Assembly (NCBI RefSeq): GCF_013376095.1
Contig: NZ_JAAMFN010000001.1
Coordinates: forward strand, 124,001 to 188,000
Length of the DNA: 64,000 bases
Direction of reading: 5' to 3'
Source of the DNA: Arthrobacter sp. SDTb3-6
GTDB taxonomy: Bacteria; Actinomycetota; Actinomycetes; Actinomycetales; Micrococcaceae
The notes under the pieces are model-generated. The model saw only the letters and a list, made by a program, of their open reading frames with translations, did no database searches and was not told the origin of the DNA. Below, one piece after another: positions 45,134-58,381 of this stretch (positions are counted from its first letter, which is position 1; the number at the start of each line of letters is the position of its first letter). A program made the translations under genes and the position numbers.

Positions 45134-46393
45134 TCAGCCCCGGGCGCGGCGCAGCCGGAAAAGCCGGTAGCCGGTTCCCACGGCAAACATGACCAGGCCC
45201 GCCACGACCGCCTCCAGCGGCAGCGTGGCCACCAGGACCAGGCAGGCGGCCGCGCCCAGCAGCTGCAGGAACCGGGGGTAGCGGCGGGCCGCCCGGTCCT
45301 GGGTGAACGCCGAAACGTTGGCCACCAGGTAGTACACCAACACGCCAAAGGAGGAAAATCCGATGGCCCCGCGCAGGTCCGCAACGGCAATGATCACGCA
45401 AATCACCGCGCCCAGGGTCAGCTCGGCATGGTGCGGCACCTGAAACGTGGGGTGCACGGCGGCAAGCCAGCGGGGAAGGTCGGATTCACGCGCCATGGCC
45501 AGCGACGTCCGGCCCAGCCCAGCGACGAGCGCCAGCAGCGCGCCCAGGGAGGCCAGCGCCGCGCCGACCCGGACCACGGGGGCCGCCCAGGCCCACCCGC
45601 CGGCCGCCACCGCCTGGGCGAGGGGCGCGGGGGCGGCGGCAACGCCGTCGGGCCCCAGGGCGGCCAGGACCGTGGCGGCGACGGCAGCATAGACCACCGC
45701 CGCGATGGCCAGGGCCACGAGGATGGCGCGCGGGATGGTCCGGCGCGGGTCCTTCACCTCCTCGCCGAGGGTCGCGATCCGTGCGTAGCCGGCGAAGGCG
45801 AAAAACAGCAGCCCGGCCGACTGCAGGATCCCGTACCAGCCGTGCGAGAGGACCCCGGCGCCCCACAACCGGCCCCCTCCGCCGGACGGGCCGCCCGCCC
45901 AGGCTGCCGACACGCCCACGGCCAGCGCAACGAGCACGGCCGCCACAATGACCCGGGCCAGCGCCGCCGTGCGGGTCACGCCCCGGTAGTTCACGGCCAC
46001 CAGGAGCACGACGGCGGCAATCGCCACCGGCCTTTCCCATCCCGGAGGCGCGGCGTAGGCGGCAAACGTCATCGCCATGGCGGCGCTGCTGGCCGTCTTT
46101 CCGACCACGAATCCCCAGCCGGCCAGGAACCCGGGCCATTCACCCAGCTGCTTCCGCCCGTAAACGTATGTGCCGCCGGACGTCGGGTAGGCGGCGGCCA
46201 GCTGCGCCGAGGACGTTGCATTGCAATACGCGACGACGCCGGCCACGGCCAGCCCGACGAGCAGTCCCGAACCCGCTGCCTGGGCCGCCGGCGTAAAGGC
46301 TGCGAAAACGCCGGCCCCGATCATGGAGCCGAGGCCGATGACGACGGCGTCGACCGTGCCCAGGCGGCGGGCCAGCGCCGGGTTGCCACTCAT
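45134..46393 (-). CDS. APC-family amino acid permease
   Basis: The 419-residue protein has about 12 predicted membrane helices of the amino acid-polyamine-organocation superfamily. Diagnostic is the start of helix 1, VIGLGSMIGAGVFAAF, the unwound GSGLLVG region, and FFAFAGYARIATLGEEVKDP in helix 6. The ATG at 46393 follows GAAAGGGC; an ATG at 46438 is further from a ribosome site. The substrate cannot be read from the sequence; a cationic or neutral amino acid is likely. Confidence 0.85.
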   Translation of the reverse strand: MSGNPALARRLGTVDAVVIGLGSMIGAGVFAAFTPAAQAAGSGLLVGLAVAGVVAYCNATSSAQLAAAYPTSGGTYVYGRKQLGEWPGFLAGWGFVVGKTASSAAMAMTFAAYAAPPGWERPVAIAAVVLLVAVNYRGVTRTAALARVIVAAVLVALAVGVSAAWAGGPSGGGGRLWGAGVLSHGWYGILQSAGLLFFAFAGYARIATLGEEVKDPRRTIPRAILVALAIAAVVYAAVAATVLAALGPDGVAAAPAPLAQAVAAGGWAWAAPVVRVGAALASLGALLALVAGLGRTSLAMARESDLPRWLAAVHPTFQVPHHAELTLGAVICVIIAVADLRGAIGFSSFGVLVYYLVANVSAFTQDRAARRYPRFLQLLGAAACLVLVATLPLEAVVAGLVMFAVGTGYRLFRLRRARG

Positions 46394-46480
46394 GATGGTT
46401 GCCCTTTCGGTTCGGGAAGTGCGTGCTTCCAGCGACAATAGCCGCTTCGGGCGGACATTGCCCGAACTGCGTGCTTGGGG

Positions 46481-47476
46481 CTACGGCACGGCGGGGAAGG
46501 TCAGGGCCATGGTGGTGCCGCGCGGGCCCGTGGAGCTGATCTCCACCTGCCCGCCGGCGGCCACGGCGATCTCCCTGACCAGGGCCAGGCCCAGGCCGTA
46601 GCTGCGCCGGTTGCCGGGGGAGGGCTCACTCGTGCGGGCGAACCGGTCGAAGACGCGGTCCTGGTCGATCCCGGAAATCCCGGTGCCGGTGTCCGCCACG
46701 GTGATGGCCGCTTCCCTGCCCCGGGACATGGCCGTGACAGTGACCCGTCCGCCTTCGGGCGTGTGGGTGAGGGCGTTGTCCACCAGTCCAAGGACGGCGC
46801 GGCGCAGGCTGTTGGGCTGGATGCGCACGCGGGGGCTGCCGGTGTGCACGAACTCCAGGCGGATGCCGCGGCCGGCGGCCATGTCCTGGAAGTCTGCCGT
46901 GACCCCGGCAACCACGTCATTGACGTCCACGGGTTCGGCATCGGCTGACCCGGGATCCCCCGTCGCCGCCAGCAGGAGCTCCTGGACCGTGGCGGCCAGC
47001 CCGGCCGTGTCGTGCCGGACCTGGGCGAGCAGCGCCGCCGCTTCGGTGCCTGCGGCCACGTGGTCCTGGGCCAGCTGGACCCGGGCGTCGAGGATGGCCA
47101 GCGGGGTGCGCAGCTCATGGCTGGCATCCTGGACGAAGCGGCGCTGCAGTTCCAGGGCCCGCCCCAGCGGGCGGATGGCGTTGCGGGCGCTGAGCCAGCC
47201 AATGGCCCCGGCGGCCAGGATGCCGGCCAGGCCGGCCACGGCCATGGCCTTGAGCATGTCATTGGACTCGACGTACACCCTGGCCGAATGGGGGTCCTGC
47301 CTGGACACGTCCGGGTGGTGGGAGAGGTAGAGCATGTAGATGGCGGCCGCCACGATCACGGCGATCACCATGACGGCGATGGCCACGGCAATCCGCAGGC
47401 CCACCGTCAGGGCCGCCCGGCGCAGCTGCAGTTCGTCGGGCCGCGTGCCGGCGGGGCCCGGCGTGCGGGACGTCAT
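46481..47476 (-). CDS. Sensor histidine kinase
   Basis: This 331-residue membrane kinase has two membrane helices (about 25-50 and 76-95) around a short extracellular loop, then the phosphorylated His120 in FVQDASHELRTPLAIL, the N-box VDNALTHTPEGG, the G1 box VADTGTGIS and G2 box YGLGLALVREI. The small sensor loop suggests sensing in or at the membrane. ATGA joins it to the response regulator stop. Confidence 0.92.
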   Translation of the reverse strand: MTSRTPGPAGTRPDELQLRRAALTVGLRIAVAIAVMVIAVIVAAAIYMLYLSHHPDVSRQDPHSARVYVESNDMLKAMAVAGLAGILAAGAIGWLSARNAIRPLGRALELQRRFVQDASHELRTPLAILDARVQLAQDHVAAGTEAAALLAQVRHDTAGLAATVQELLLAATGDPGSADAEPVDVNDVVAGVTADFQDMAAGRGIRLEFVHTGSPRVRIQPNSLRRAVLGLVDNALTHTPEGGRVTVTAMSRGREAAITVADTGTGISGIDQDRVFDRFARTSEPSPGNRRSYGLGLALVREIAVAAGGQVEISSTGPRGTTMALTFPAVP

Positions 47477-48153
47477 GAAGCGTCGCCGATCTGGTAGCCG
47501 GAGCCGTGGACGGTGCGGATGACGGACTTGGAGACCTTCTTGCGAAGGTAGTGCACATAGGTGTCGATGACGCCGGGGGAATCCTGCGGGTGGAACAGCG
47601 CCGCCATGAGCTCCGGGCGGGTGAAGACGCGCCCCGGCTCCCCGGCGAGCATGGCCAGCAGCTCGGCCTCCTTGGCCGTGAGCTCAACATGCCCGCCGTA
47701 GATGGAGCGCAGCAGCCGGCCCGCAGGGTCCAGGGTCCAGTCGCCAATGGACAGCCGGGCCGGGGCGGCGTCAAAGCGGCGGGTGATGGCGCGCAGGCGG
47801 GCGCGCAGCTCGCCGGCGTCGAACGGCTTGGCCATGTAGTCGTTGGCACCGGCGTCGAGCCCCGCAATCTTCTCGGCGGTGCTGCCCAGCGCGGTGAGAA
47901 CCAGGACGGGGGTGCCGTTTCCGGCGCGGCGCAGGGCGCGGATCATTTCGATGCCGTCCATGACGGGCAGGCCGCGGTCCACCACGATGGCCGTCCATTC
48001 CCGGGTCAGGGCCAGGTGCAGCCCGGACTGCCCGTCCGCGGCGAGTTCGACGTCGTAGTCCCCGGCCAGCAGTTGTGCCGTCAACGGGCCCAGGACGGGG
48101 TCGTCCTCCACGAGCAGGAGGCGGGGGCGCTCATTGGTGTGCATGCCTTCCAT
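47473..48153 (-). CDS. OmpR-family response regulator
   Basis: The 226-residue product has a receiver domain with phosphoacceptor Asp59 in VVDRGLPVMDG, acidic pair EDD near residue 16 and Lys in YMAKPFDAGEL, then a winged-helix DNA-binding domain (LTAKEAELLAMLAGEPGRVF, VIDTYVHYLRKKV, IRTVHGSGYQI). ATG 48153 was chosen; ATG 48144 is possible. Its start lies inside the end of the DedA gene, so it is co-transcribed with DedA and the PAP2 phosphatase, probably feeding back on them. Confidence 0.92.
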   Translation of the reverse strand: MEGMHTNERPRLLLVEDDPVLGPLTAQLLAGDYDVELAADGQSGLHLALTREWTAIVVDRGLPVMDGIEMIRALRRAGNGTPVLVLTALGSTAEKIAGLDAGANDYMAKPFDAGELRARLRAITRRFDAAPARLSIGDWTLDPAGRLLRSIYGGHVELTAKEAELLAMLAGEPGRVFTRPELMAALFHPQDSPGVIDTYVHYLRKKVSKSVIRTVHGSGYQIGDAS

Positions 48154-48847
48154 TGTCGCCTGTGGCGGCGTTGGCAGCCTCGTGCACCGGGGGGACGCCC
48201 CGGCGCGCCGCCCGGCGGGAGCGCAGCACGCTGATGATGCCGGGAATGATGGACACCAGCACCATGAGGACGGCAATCAGGTCGATGTTCTTGGCAATGA
48301 CCTCAAAGTGGCCCAGCCAGGTGCCCAGCAGGACGACGGAGGCGGCCCAGCCGATTGCCCCCGTCACGTTCCACAGGGTGAACTTTTTGTGGTCGTATTT
48401 GGCAACGCCGGCCACGAGCGGCGCGTAGGTGCGCACGATGGGCACGAACCGCGCCAGGACAATGGCCCAGCCGCCGCGTTTGGCGAAGAACGTTTCCGTC
48501 TCCACGAGGTATTTGGTCTTCAGGATCCGGGCGTCGTCCTTGAACCAGCGCCGGCCAAACCTGCGCCCCAGCAGGTAGCCGACCTGGTCGCCGGCGATCG
48601 CCGCAATCGCGACGACGCCGATCAGCACGGGCAGGGCCAGGTTCAGCTGCTGGTGCAGCAGCCCGGCCGTGAACAGCAGGGAATCGCCGGGCAGGAAGGG
48701 GAAAAGCAGGCCGGATTCAATGAAGACGATCACGGCGACCACGGCCAGCGTGGCGGGGCCGAGGCCCTGCAGGAGGGCCGACGGGTCCATGACCGACGTC
48801 AGGCCGGCGGGGGCAAGCGCAGGAAGCGCGGTGGCAAATATGTTCAC
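48131..48847 (-). CDS. DedA-family membrane protein
   Basis: DedA proteins are membrane transporters; some members (UptA) return undecaprenyl phosphate to the inner leaflet. The 238-residue product has the family segments VIVFIESGLLFPFLPGDSLL, GDQVGYLLGRRFGRRWF and FVPIVRTYAPLVAGVAKYDH, with the conserved Glu and Arg residues. I chose the GTG at 48847, preceded by GAAAGG 7 bases away. The stop lies 22 bases inside the response regulator gene. Confidence 0.92.
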   Translation of the reverse strand: MNIFATALPALAPAGLTSVMDPSALLQGLGPATLAVVAVIVFIESGLLFPFLPGDSLLFTAGLLHQQLNLALPVLIGVVAIAAIAGDQVGYLLGRRFGRRWFKDDARILKTKYLVETETFFAKRGGWAIVLARFVPIVRTYAPLVAGVAKYDHKKFTLWNVTGAIGWAASVVLLGTWLGHFEVIAKNIDLIAVLMVLVSIIPGIISVLRSRRAARRGVPPVHEAANAATGDNGRHAHQ

Positions 48848-48861
48848 GGTGCGGCCTTTCG

Positions 48862-49659
48862 TTAGTGGCGGGCTGCAGGGGCGGCCCCGGCGCGGACCGG
48901 GCCAAAGCGCTCCAGCAGGGGTATGCGCGGCAGCACGCTTCCCTGGAAGCGGTTCCACACGCCGACGAAGAGAAGCACCGCGGCGGTGGCCGCCAGGAAG
49001 GAGGCAATGACGTCGGTGGGGTAGTGGACGCCGATGTAGAGCCTGGACCAGGCCAGGACCACGGGGACCACGACGCCCAGGATGGCAGCCAGCCTGGACC
49101 AGCGGGTGTGCCGGGCCAGGAACCAGAACGCCCAGGCAAGCCCCACGGCCAGCGCCACGTGGCCGCTGGGGAAGCTGTTGGAGCCGGTTTCCGGGGCGAG
49201 CGGGTCAAACAGCAGCGCCGGGTTGGGGCGCTGGCGCTCCACGATGGCCTTGAAGAACTGGCTGGAGAGGTACCCGGCGGCGGCCGTGCCGCCAAAGGCA
49301 ATGGCATTCACGGGGGATTTCCGCACCACCAGCAGGAACAGGCAGCACAGGGCAATGACCAGCACCGCGCCGACGGGGGAAAACACGTAGTTCAAGGTCA
49401 TCGCCAGGGCGGTCAGCACGCCGTCATGGTGCCGGCTCAGGTCCTGGTCGACGGTGAACTCGTCGGCGCTGAAACCGTGCACGTCGGTGGCCACAAAACC
49501 CAGGGTCAGGACCGCTGCGGACAGCACCACGACCCACAGGCCCCACAGCCGAAGCTGCGGCAGCACGGTCAGGCGGGTGGCCGCCCCGGACGCATGGCGG
49601 GGGGCGGCACCGCCCGGGCGGCCGTCACGGTACTGGTGGTCTGGAACAGGATGGGACAA
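48862..49659 (-). CDS. PAP2-family phosphatase
   Basis: The 265-residue membrane protein has all three PAP2 motifs: KAIVERQRP, PSGH, and SRLYIGVHYPTD. It would dephosphorylate a lipid phosphate such as undecaprenyl pyrophosphate or phosphatidic acid on the outer face. Six membrane helices are visible, after a 30-residue hydrophilic N-terminus. It is the first gene of PAP2-DedA-regulator-kinase, 14 bases before DedA. Confidence 0.92.
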   Translation of the reverse strand: MSHPVPDHQYRDGRPGGAAPRHASGAATRLTVLPQLRLWGLWVVVLSAAVLTLGFVATDVHGFSADEFTVDQDLSRHHDGVLTALAMTLNYVFSPVGAVLVIALCCLFLLVVRKSPVNAIAFGGTAAAGYLSSQFFKAIVERQRPNPALLFDPLAPETGSNSFPSGHVALAVGLAWAFWFLARHTRWSRLAAILGVVVPVVLAWSRLYIGVHYPTDVIASFLAATAAVLLFVGVWNRFQGSVLPRIPLLERFGPVRAGAAPAARH

Positions 49660-49740
49660 GTAACTCTCCGATGCGTGCGGGGACTGGGAGGCGGCCCGAA
49701 GGCCTTTCCTCCACTGTCCCGCACGGCGCTTAAGAATTCG

Positions 49741-53791
<4,051 letters not shown>

Positions 53792-53795
<4 letters not shown>

Positions 53796-54739
53796 GAGGA
53801 TTTCCTGTTCGTGATGGCGAGGAAGGCAAAGGAAAGCGCGAAGGCAATCACGGCGATGAGCACGGCCTGGGCGGCGGCGACGTTGTAGTCGTTGTAGGCG
53901 AACGCTGTGGTGTACGCGCTGAGGTTGGGCGTGTACTGGCTGTCAATGGAGGAGGAGACGGATTGCAGCACCTGGGGTTCGGCGAAGAGCTGCAGCGTGC
54001 CGATGATGGAGAAGATGGTGGTCAGGACCAGCGCCGGGCGGATCAGGGGCAGCTGGATGCTGGACGCCACCCGGACGGGGGACGCGCCGTCCATCCTGGC
54101 GGCCTCGTAGACTTCGCCGGGAATCGCCTTGAGCTGGGCGATGATGATGAGCATGTTGTAGCCCGTGTAGCTCCATGTGACGATGTTGGCAATGGACCAG
54201 AGCACCGAGTGGGGGCCCAGGAAGTCCGGCGACAGGCCAAAGGCGGAAGCAATGCTGTACAGCGGGCTCAGGCCGGGGACGTAAAGGAAGGACCACAGGA
54301 TGGTGGCGATGACGCCCGGGACGCCATAGGGCAGGAAGAACGCGGCGCGGAAAAGGCCGGGCCAGCGTGCGGAGGCGGATTCGAGCAGCAGTGCCAGAAC
54401 GGTGGCGAGCACGATCATGACCGGAACCTGCACCACGCCAAAGAGCAGCATCCGCCCGATCGAGCCGATGAAGTTGCCGTCGGCGAGCGCCTGGGCGTAG
54501 TTGGAGAAGCCGGCAAAGCCGCTGCTGATCCCCTGCTCACCAAACAGGCCGCGCCGGGTGACCTTCGTGAAGCTGGAGATGACCGCCACGATGATCGGCA
54601 GGATGAACGTCAGCAGGAACAGGGCCAGGAACGGCGCCAGCAAAAGCCAGGGCGCGCGGGTCGTGGCGCCGTTGCGCCGGCGGCGGGCCGGAACGGCAGC
54701 CGTGGCTTCGCGGCGTGCCTTGAGGGACGTGGTTGTCAT
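53792..54739 (-). CDS. Sugar ABC transporter permease (MalF type)
   Basis: The 315-residue permease has an Arg-rich N-terminus (KARREATAAVPARRRRNG), six helices, and the EAA loop EAARMDGASPVRVASSIQLP. It pairs with the downstream MalG-type subunit. No ATP-binding protein is encoded in the cluster, so a shared MsmK/UgpC-like ATPase from elsewhere must energise it. ATGA overlaps join it to the binding protein and the next permease. Confidence 0.93.
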
Positions 54740-56070
54740 GCGTTTTCCTTTCGGATGCTCAGGCCGCTGTTCTTGAAAACGGTCATGATTTGTTGTTCCG
54801 CCGTGGCGATGGAATCAACCAGCGTGGTTCCCGAGGCCTTTCTGCGGAATCCGTCGCTGAGGATGTTGAAGGACTGCTGCTGGGACGGCCACCAGGACCA
54901 GCCGGGGTTTTGCTGCAGGGAGGCCGGGGCGAAGACGTCCTGGTTGTAGTTTTGGCCGCTGAAGAACGCCGAGTGCTGCTGCCTTGACGTGCCGGTGAAG
55001 TCCGGGCTCGGGGACCAGCCAATGCCGCAGTTCTTGATCTCGGCGTCAATGCCTTCGCGGCTGGACGTCAGCCACACGGCGAACTCGAGGGCCTCGCGGG
55101 GGTGCCTGCTGTTGGCGAGCACGGCCGCCGTGGAGCCGCCGAGGTAGCTGGAGCCGTATCCGGAGGCGCCCCAGGTGGGCATCCTGGCGACCTTCCACTT
55201 GCCCTTGCCGCCGCTGATGCCTTCAATGAGTGCATCCGCCCAGCTGGCCGAGGTGAGGGAGGCGATGCCGCCGCTGCCCGCGGCCGCGAACCAGCCGGGG
55301 GAGTAGGCGCCAAAACCGGTCTGGACCAGGTCCTTGTCAATGGCGGCGTCAAAGAACCGGGCCACGGACAACGTGGCGTCGTCGGTCATGTTGATGACCC
55401 AGCCGTCCTGGTCTGCGCGGAACCACCGGGCCCCGGCCTGCTGGGCCAGGGAGGTGAAGAAGCTTGCGTCGCCCAGCGGGAAGCAGTCCAGGTAGCTCTT
55501 GGCCTTGCGCAGCTCGGCGGCGACGGCGGCCCATTCCTCCCACGTTGCCGGCGCCGTGGCGCCCACCTTGTCCAGGACGGCAGGCTGGTAGAACAAGGCC
55601 ATGGGGCCGGAGTCCTGGGGGATGCCGTAGACGCCGTTGGCGTAGCTGACCTGGTTCCACAACGTCTTGTCGTACCGGGAGGCAAAGTCGCCGGCCCCGT
55701 AGCGGTTAAGGTCCACCAGGCCGTTGACCATCATGAAGGACGGGATGACGCCGAACTCGACCTGGGCCAGGTCCGGCCCGCCGCCGGCCGCCAGGGCGGA
55801 GAACAGCTTGGGGTAGCCGCCGCTGTTGCCGCTGGGGATCCACACGGTCTTGACCTGGATGCGCGGGTTGGCCGCGTTCCACAGGTCCGCCACGGGCTGG
55901 AGGTCCTTGAGCCAGGACCAATATTCAATGGTCACCGTGCCGCCTGCTGCGGGAATGGCGGGCGCGGCATTGATGGATGTTGTTCCGGGCGTGGCACAGC
56001 CCGACAACAGGCCCAGTGCGGCAGTTCCCAAACCGGCCCGCAACAGCTGCCGTCGTGTTGCCTGCTTCAT
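54736..56070 (-). CDS. Sugar-binding lipoprotein of ABC transporter
   Basis: This 444-residue solute-binding protein delivers the sugar to the two permeases. The N-terminus has twin arginines (TRRQLLRAG) and the lipobox LSGC with Cys25, so it is probably exported as a lipoprotein, perhaps by Tat. The family 1 features are VTIEYWSWLKDLQPVADLWN, DLAQVEFGVIPSFM and NGVYGIPQDSGPMALFY. It is the first gene of the operon and lies across the operator from the TetR gene. Confidence 0.93.
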   Translation of the reverse strand: MKQATRRQLLRAGLGTAALGLLSGCATPGTTSINAAPAIPAAGGTVTIEYWSWLKDLQPVADLWNAANPRIQVKTVWIPSGNSGGYPKLFSALAAGGGPDLAQVEFGVIPSFMMVNGLVDLNRYGAGDFASRYDKTLWNQVSYANGVYGIPQDSGPMALFYQPAVLDKVGATAPATWEEWAAVAAELRKAKSYLDCFPLGDASFFTSLAQQAGARWFRADQDGWVINMTDDATLSVARFFDAAIDKDLVQTGFGAYSPGWFAAAGSGGIASLTSASWADALIEGISGGKGKWKVARMPTWGASGYGSSYLGGSTAAVLANSRHPREALEFAVWLTSSREGIDAEIKNCGIGWSPSPDFTGTSRQQHSAFFSGQNYNQDVFAPASLQQNPGWSWWPSQQQSFNILSDGFRRKASGTTLVDSIATAEQQIMTVFKNSGLSIRKENA

Positions 56071-56191
56071 CGTCGTGGCACCTCACTTCGTCATGTGGGT
56101 GCACGGGCCGGCAGTGGCATGTTTCGGGCCTTTCGGCCTTCGGGCCGGTGTCCGCGCATCCTTTTCGGGGGGATTGGGGAAAAACTACCAT

Positions 56192-56216
56192 AAATTTCGA
56201 GTGGTTACTCGAATTT
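56192..56216. promoter_or_regulatory. Operator-like palindrome between the lac operon and tetR gene
   Basis: TTCGAGT-GGTT-ACTCGAA (18 bases, perfect 7-bp arms) is flanked by AAAT and TTT in the divergent gap. On the minus strand it overlaps the spacer of a possible promoter whose -10 is TATGGT, about 110 bases before the binding-protein gene. A TetR-type repressor dimer is the natural candidate to bind it. Confidence 0.65.
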
Positions 56217-56255
56217 GACGTGGGGGAACCGCCGCGTGGGCTAAGCTGACATGCC

Positions 56256-56867
56256 ATGAGCACCCCAATGGCGGCCCGCCCGGCCAAGCGCGGCCCCTAT
56301 GCGAAGTCCAGGCAGCGGCGGGAGAGCATTGTCCAGGCCGCCCACGAGGTGTTTGCCGCGCACGGCTACCGCGGCGGGTCCCTGCAGGATGTGGCGGACA
56401 AGGTGGGAATGAGCCAGACCAGCCTGCTGCACTACTTCCGCTCCAAAAGCGAGCTGCTGCTGGCCGTTCTGCACTGGCGCGACTCAATCACCGGCGACGG
56501 GCAGCCCCGGGACCCGGAGGAGACGCTGGTGGACGCCGTGGTCCGCCAGGCGCGCTTCAATGAGACGGTGCCCGGCGTCATCGAGCTCTACACGGTGCTG
56601 TGTGCCGAGTCCATCACGGACAACCATCCCGGGCTGGAATACTTCACCGGGCGCTACGAAAAGCTGCGCGCCAGCTACCTGCGCGCGTTTTCCGCGCTCG
56701 CAGACGAAGGGCGGCTGCGCCCCGGCGTCGACCCTGAACGCGCCGCCGCGAGCCTGATCGCCCTGTGGGACGGGATCCAGACCCAGTGGCTGATGGCGCC
56801 CGAGCGCGTCGACATGGCGGGGTGCCTGCGCGACTACCTCGAGCTGGTGGTGCTGCCGGCCGGCTGA
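56256..56867 (+). CDS. TetR-family transcriptional regulator
   Basis: The 203-residue protein has the TetR N-terminal HTH: RRESIVQAAHEVFAAHGYRG, SLQDVADKVGMSQTSLLHYF and RSKSELLLAVL. The C-terminal ligand domain is not recognisable to a subgroup. It is divergent from the beta-galactoside operon with an operator-like palindrome between them, so it probably represses that operon in the absence of a sugar signal. TAAGCT ends 8 bases before the ATG. Confidence 0.92.
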   Translation: MSTPMAARPAKRGPYAKSRQRRESIVQAAHEVFAAHGYRGGSLQDVADKVGMSQTSLLHYFRSKSELLLAVLHWRDSITGDGQPRDPEETLVDAVVRQARFNETVPGVIELYTVLCAESITDNHPGLEYFTGRYEKLRASYLRAFSALADEGRLRPGVDPERAAASLIALWDGIQTQWLMAPERVDMAGCLRDYLELVVLPAG

Positions 56868-56894
56868 GGCCCGGCGGGTGGGCCCCGGTGGGGA

Positions 56895-58037
56895 CTAGTT
56901 CCCGGCCATCTCCGCCACGAGTTCACGCACGACGGCGCGCAGGTCGCCCCGGTGCGCCTCGGCGACGCGGCGCTGGCGCTGGTAGCTGGCCCCGCGGGCG
57001 ATGATGTCCTCGACGCCGGCGAGTTCCTTGGCGCAGCCCAGGCGTGCAGCCACGGGCTCCAGCTTGTTCAGCAATTCCACGGTGTGTTCGGTGACGAGCT
57101 GTTCGCGGCCGGCGGCGTCGAGGATGATGATGGCGTCCAGGCCGTAGCGGGCGGCGCGCCACTTGTTCTCCTGCACGTGCCAGGGCGGCATGGTGGGGAT
57201 GGTGCCGCCGTCGTCCAGGGTGGTGGAGAAATCATGCACGAGGCACTGCGTGAGTGCCGCGATGGAGCCGATTTCGGCCAGGGTGGACATGCCGTCGCAG
57301 ATGCGCATCTCGATGGTGCCCAGGCCCGCCACGGGGCGGATGTCCCAGCGGATTTCATTGGCCGCGTCAATGACCCCGGTGGTGAACATGTCCTGGACAT
57401 AGGATTCGTAGGCCGCCCAGTCCGGGAACTGGAACGGCAGCCCGGCGGTGGGCAGCTGCTGGAACATCAGGGCCCGCTGCGAGGCGTAGCCGGTGTCCTC
57501 GCCGTTCCAGAACGGGGACGACGCCGAGAGCGCCTGGAAGTGCGGGAAGTAGTTGACCAGCCCGTCCAGCACGGGCATGGCCTTGGAGACATGGTCCAGG
57601 CCGACGTGGACGTGTACGCCGTAAATGAGCATCTGGCTGCCCCACCACTGGGTGCGGTCCACGAGCTTGGCGTAGCGTTCCTTGTCGGTGACCGGCTGCT
57701 TGCGCGGGTTGCTGAACGGGTGGGTGCCGGCGCTGAGCAGTTCCAGCCCCAGCGGCGCCGCCGCATCGCGCAGGACGTTCAGGTTTCCGCGCAGGTCCTC
57801 GCAGCCCTCGGCAACGGCGTGGCTGACGCCGGTGACCAGTTCCACGGTGTTTTGGAGCATCTCGCCCTTGATGTGGGGGTGCTCGCCGCCGTCCATCGTC
57901 CCGGGGTGGGCCGCTTCGATGTTGGCAAAGACCTCGTTGGCGCGGGCGGCCAGTTCGCCCGTTTCCTTGTCCACCAAGGCAATTTCCCATTCCAGGCCCA
58001 GCGTAGACTGCTCGGACTGTGCGAAATTTATTTTCAC
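56895..58037 (-). CDS. YbdK-type carboxylate-amine (glutamate-cysteine) ligase
   Basis: The 380-residue product belongs to the GCS2 family of ATP-dependent glutamate-cysteine ligases. Motifs: TLGLEWEIALVDKETGEL (metal Glu), GEMLQNTVELVTGVS, GTHPFSNPRKQPVT, YGVHVHVGLDH and MRICDGMSTLAEI. In bacteria that use mycothiol its role is unclear; gamma-glutamylcysteine has been proposed as a product. I chose the GTG at 58037, which follows GGGGG. The frame is open upstream into the repeat, without conservation. Confidence 0.9.
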   Translation of the reverse strand: MKINFAQSEQSTLGLEWEIALVDKETGELAARANEVFANIEAAHPGTMDGGEHPHIKGEMLQNTVELVTGVSHAVAEGCEDLRGNLNVLRDAAAPLGLELLSAGTHPFSNPRKQPVTDKERYAKLVDRTQWWGSQMLIYGVHVHVGLDHVSKAMPVLDGLVNYFPHFQALSASSPFWNGEDTGYASQRALMFQQLPTAGLPFQFPDWAAYESYVQDMFTTGVIDAANEIRWDIRPVAGLGTIEMRICDGMSTLAEIGSIAALTQCLVHDFSTTLDDGGTIPTMPPWHVQENKWRAARYGLDAIIILDAAGREQLVTEHTVELLNKLEPVAARLGCAKELAGVEDIIARGASYQRQRRVAEAHRGDLRAVVRELVAEMAGN

Positions 58038-58381
58038 TTCGGGCGCCCCCTTTTGGCATGTGGTGGAAGTGTGCGCAAAGCGGCGAGGGTGCCGGCTGCC
58101 TTTACGATTGTAGTTCAGGCAGCCGGGCGCAAGGGCTGGATGCCGATTGTGAACAAGCCCACGCCCGCAAGTCCGGCACCCCCACCCAACGCTCGGTTGC
58201 AACCGGGGCTGTTTGGCCGGACCCTCGGTTGCAACCGGGCGCCTTTTCACCAACCCTTTCGCAGTTCCGCCGTGGCACACGGAGTGCCTGGAAGTTGTGT
58301 AGGGCTTCATTTCCGCGAAGTGGGGGAGCATTGGGGTTTGGTGCCCCGGTTGCGCGGGAGCGTTTGTTGGTCCGGCGTGGG
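58038..58381. other. 344-base gap with promoter signs and repeat copy C
   Basis: GCCGGCTGCC (58092) and GGCAGCCGGG (58118) form an inverted repeat that encloses ATTGTA at 58107-58112, a TACAAT -10 for the minus-strand ligase gene. Copy C of the paired palindrome follows at 58194-58237. I see no gene here. Confidence 0.5.
58194..58237. repeat. Paired palindrome element, copy C
   Basis: CGGTTGCAACCG at 58194-58205 and at 58226-58237 are exactly 32 bp apart. The spacer GGGCTGTTTGGCCGGACCCT and the right flank (CCTTTTCACCAACCCTTTCG) resemble those of copies A and B. Confidence 0.85.

Noticed and set aside
58038-58331. Upstream extension of the glutamate-cysteine ligase by 98 residues
   Set aside because: The extension runs through the paired palindrome element and carries no family sequence; the GTG at 58037 gives the standard N-terminus.
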